Source: an uncultured Cohaesibacter sp.
GTDB taxonomy: Bacteria > Pseudomonadota > Alphaproteobacteria > Rhizobiales > Cohaesibacteraceae
Assembly: GCF_963667045.1 (NCBI RefSeq)
Contig: NZ_OY762934.1
Location: 4,284,501-4,348,500, forward strand
Reading direction: 5' to 3'
Length of the DNA stretch: 64,000 nt
Shown piece by piece: positions 62,976 to 64,000 of this stretch (position 1 is the first letter of the stretch; each line of letters starts with the position of its first letter). A program made the position numbers and the translations under genes. The notes under the pieces are model-generated. The model was given only the letters and a program-made list of their open reading frames with translations, was not told where the DNA came from and did no database searches.

Positions 62976-63692
62976 TTATTTGATGCGGTCCGGCTCGTGG
63001 GTTTCCAGATAGGTAACCTCAGCTTCCGTCAGCTCCATGTCCTCAAAGCCGGTGATCATGGCCTTGGTATAATGGATCAGCGTCTTGCCTGTGGTGACCA
63101 TATAGATATGGCCGATCACGAAGGCGACCATCAGGAAAGCCCCGATGAGGTGCAGCAGCACGATCAGGCTGAAGATGTCGTTGTTGCCCGAGTTGCCTTC
63201 CCAGAAGCTGTAGAACATGTAGGCCAGCCCGGAAAGCCAGAGCAGGGGGCCAACCACAGTCATGATGGAGAAGTAGGCAAAGGACTGCAGCGGGTTCTGC
63301 TTGCGGCTGAGCGTGCGCTTGTAGGGATGAGGCTGACCACGCATCATGCCGACGAGATAATGCATGATGACCTCCCAGAGCCCTGCGTTTGTGGGCACGA
63401 AATGGCGCCATTGCCCGGTGGTGAAGGTCCAGAAGGCCGTGAACAGCCACAGGAAGATCAGCACGAAGGCGGCGATATCGTGGATCATTACCGCCGTGGC
63501 GAACGGGATGAAGCGGATCGTCCCGTGCACCGTGAAGCCGGAGAAGGCCAGAGTGAAGATAAGGATCGCCTGAGACCAGTGCCAGAAGCGTTCATAGCGA
63601 CTGTAGTTCTTGACCTTGCGATGCAAAATCCTGGTCTTGCTGCTTTCTGCCTTGCCAGTGGCAGGGCTTGAGGCAGATGTCATGTTGGTCAT
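62976..63692 (-). CDS. Cytochrome b561-type membrane subunit, partner of octaheme cytochrome (module 2)
   Basis: The 238-residue protein is a paralogue of the gene at 60201 with the same length and layout: RYERFWHWSQAILIFTLAFSG, MIHDIAAFVLIFLWLFTAFW, GQWRHFVPTNAGL and LLHLIGAFLMVAFVIGHIYMV carry the haem histidines in four membrane helices. I take the ATG at 63692, which has AGAGGA upstream; ATG 63683 is possible. It follows the second octaheme cytochrome by 13 bases. Confidence 0.9.
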   Translation of the reverse strand: MTNMTSASSPATGKAESSKTRILHRKVKNYSRYERFWHWSQAILIFTLAFSGFTVHGTIRFIPFATAVMIHDIAAFVLIFLWLFTAFWTFTTGQWRHFVPTNAGLWEVIMHYLVGMMRGQPHPYKRTLSRKQNPLQSFAYFSIMTVVGPLLWLSGLAYMFYSFWEGNSGNNDIFSLIVLLHLIGAFLMVAFVIGHIYMVTTGKTLIHYTKAMITGFEDMELTEAEVTYLETHEPDRIK

Positions 63693-63705
63693 GTGTCTGT
63701 CCTCT

Positions 63706-64000
63706 CTAGTGTTGACGCTGTTTGCGGGTGGCAAAGCGGAAGATCGTGTGGATTGCCACGCCCAGTATGGTCAGGATGATCAGGCCATAGCCCAGCCAGT
63801 TGATGAGGGGCATGTCATCCCGTCCGGGAATGTAGACCCCTTCGATGCCTTCGAGGCGACCACCCTTGGTGTGGCATTCATCGCACCGCACGGCCTTGTC
63901 CGACGGGGCCACCATGTGGGTGATGGGCCACCACATGCGGGTTTCGATGAACTCGAATTTGCCCGAATAGTCCTTGCCCATATATTCCTGTCCGGCCTTG
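63706..64000 (-). CDS. Octaheme c-type cytochrome, tetrathionate reductase family (module 2; cut by window)
   Basis: Only the last 97 residues are present. They hold the final haem motif CDECH, preceded by MWWPITHMVAP and followed by GVYIPGRDDMPLINWLGYGLII and a C-terminal membrane helix, all parallel to residues 490-582 of the cytochrome at 60929. The gene extends beyond the right edge. Operon with the cytochrome b at 62976. Confidence 0.9.
   Translation of the reverse strand, partial: KAGQEYMGKDYSGKFEFIETRMWWPITHMVAPSDKAVRCDECHTKGGRLEGIEGVYIPGRDDMPLINWLGYGLIILTILGVAIHTIFRFATRKQRQH

Overview
The window looks like chromosomal DNA from a marine-type alphaproteobacterium of the order Hyphomicrobiales (Rhizobiales). 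The evidence is gene order typical of that group (uvrC-pgsA-moaD-moaE; lgt, MidA-type methyltransferase, pgeF and M24 protein in a row; prs; rplY-pth-ychF; proC next to a COQ9/TetR-like gene; MarR, response regulator and histidine kinase beside ilvE), a UvrB with the long N-terminal extension seen in rhizobia, and a class GN sortase with its single substrate. A Dcu-type C4-dicarboxylate carrier and multiheme cytochromes suggest a facultative anaerobe that handles sulfur compounds. Cohaesibacter-like bacteria would fit, but that is inference. I saw no rRNA, tRNA, insertion sequence, prophage or CRISPR array.

Layout. 0-2.3 kb: end of a LacI regulator, apt, a small DUF2892 protein. 2.4-9.6 kb: a catabolic island with a GntR repressor and RraA-like protein facing a tripartite tricarboxylate transporter (substrate-binding, small and large membrane subunits), an SDR dehydrogenase and a fucose-isomerase-like protein; a palindromic operator lies in the promoter spacer between the two arms. 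9.6-14.6 kb: an EmrAB/NodT tripartite drug efflux operon with a divergent TetR. 14.7-20.3 kb: flavin reductase, ychF, pth, rplY (with an attenuator-like leader), a TetR-DUF1992 pair, prs. 20.6-23.1 kb: an ammonium transporter fused to a HAMP-like linker and a chemoreceptor signalling domain. 23.4-31.2 kb: lipoprotein, M24-fold protein, pgeF, MidA-type methyltransferase, lgt, ubiK, proC, COQ9/TetR-like, csaA. 31.2-35.3 kb: two-component system, MarR regulator, ilvE.

35.3-36.7 kb is an AT-rich insert with one gene that joins an unknown N-terminal domain to a DUF3883 nuclease-like domain, a candidate defence or modified-DNA gene. 36.7-50.1 kb: molybdopterin synthase, pgsA, uvrC, a Ca/Na exchanger, GST, RNase T2, rlmJ, a metallo-beta-lactamase-fold hydrolase, DUF2164 and DUF1402 proteins, RlpA and a Dcu carrier. 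50.2-57 kb: TSUP permease, uvrB, a sulfide:quinone oxidoreductase, an EamA exporter. 56.4-59.6 kb: sortase and its VIT/vWA substrate. 59.9-64 kb: a second DUF2892 protein and two tandem modules of an octaheme tetrathionate-reductase-family cytochrome c plus a cytochrome b561-type membrane partner, the second running off the right edge.

The most interesting inference is a shared AT-rich element centred on TTCGAA or TTCGCA upstream of the sulfide:quinone oxidoreductase, the second DUF2892 gene and the first octaheme cytochrome operon, which would join them in one sulfur-responsive regulon. Other candidates for something new are the transporter-chemoreceptor fusion, the DUF3883 fusion gene and the transporter/SDR/isomerase-like catabolic cluster.
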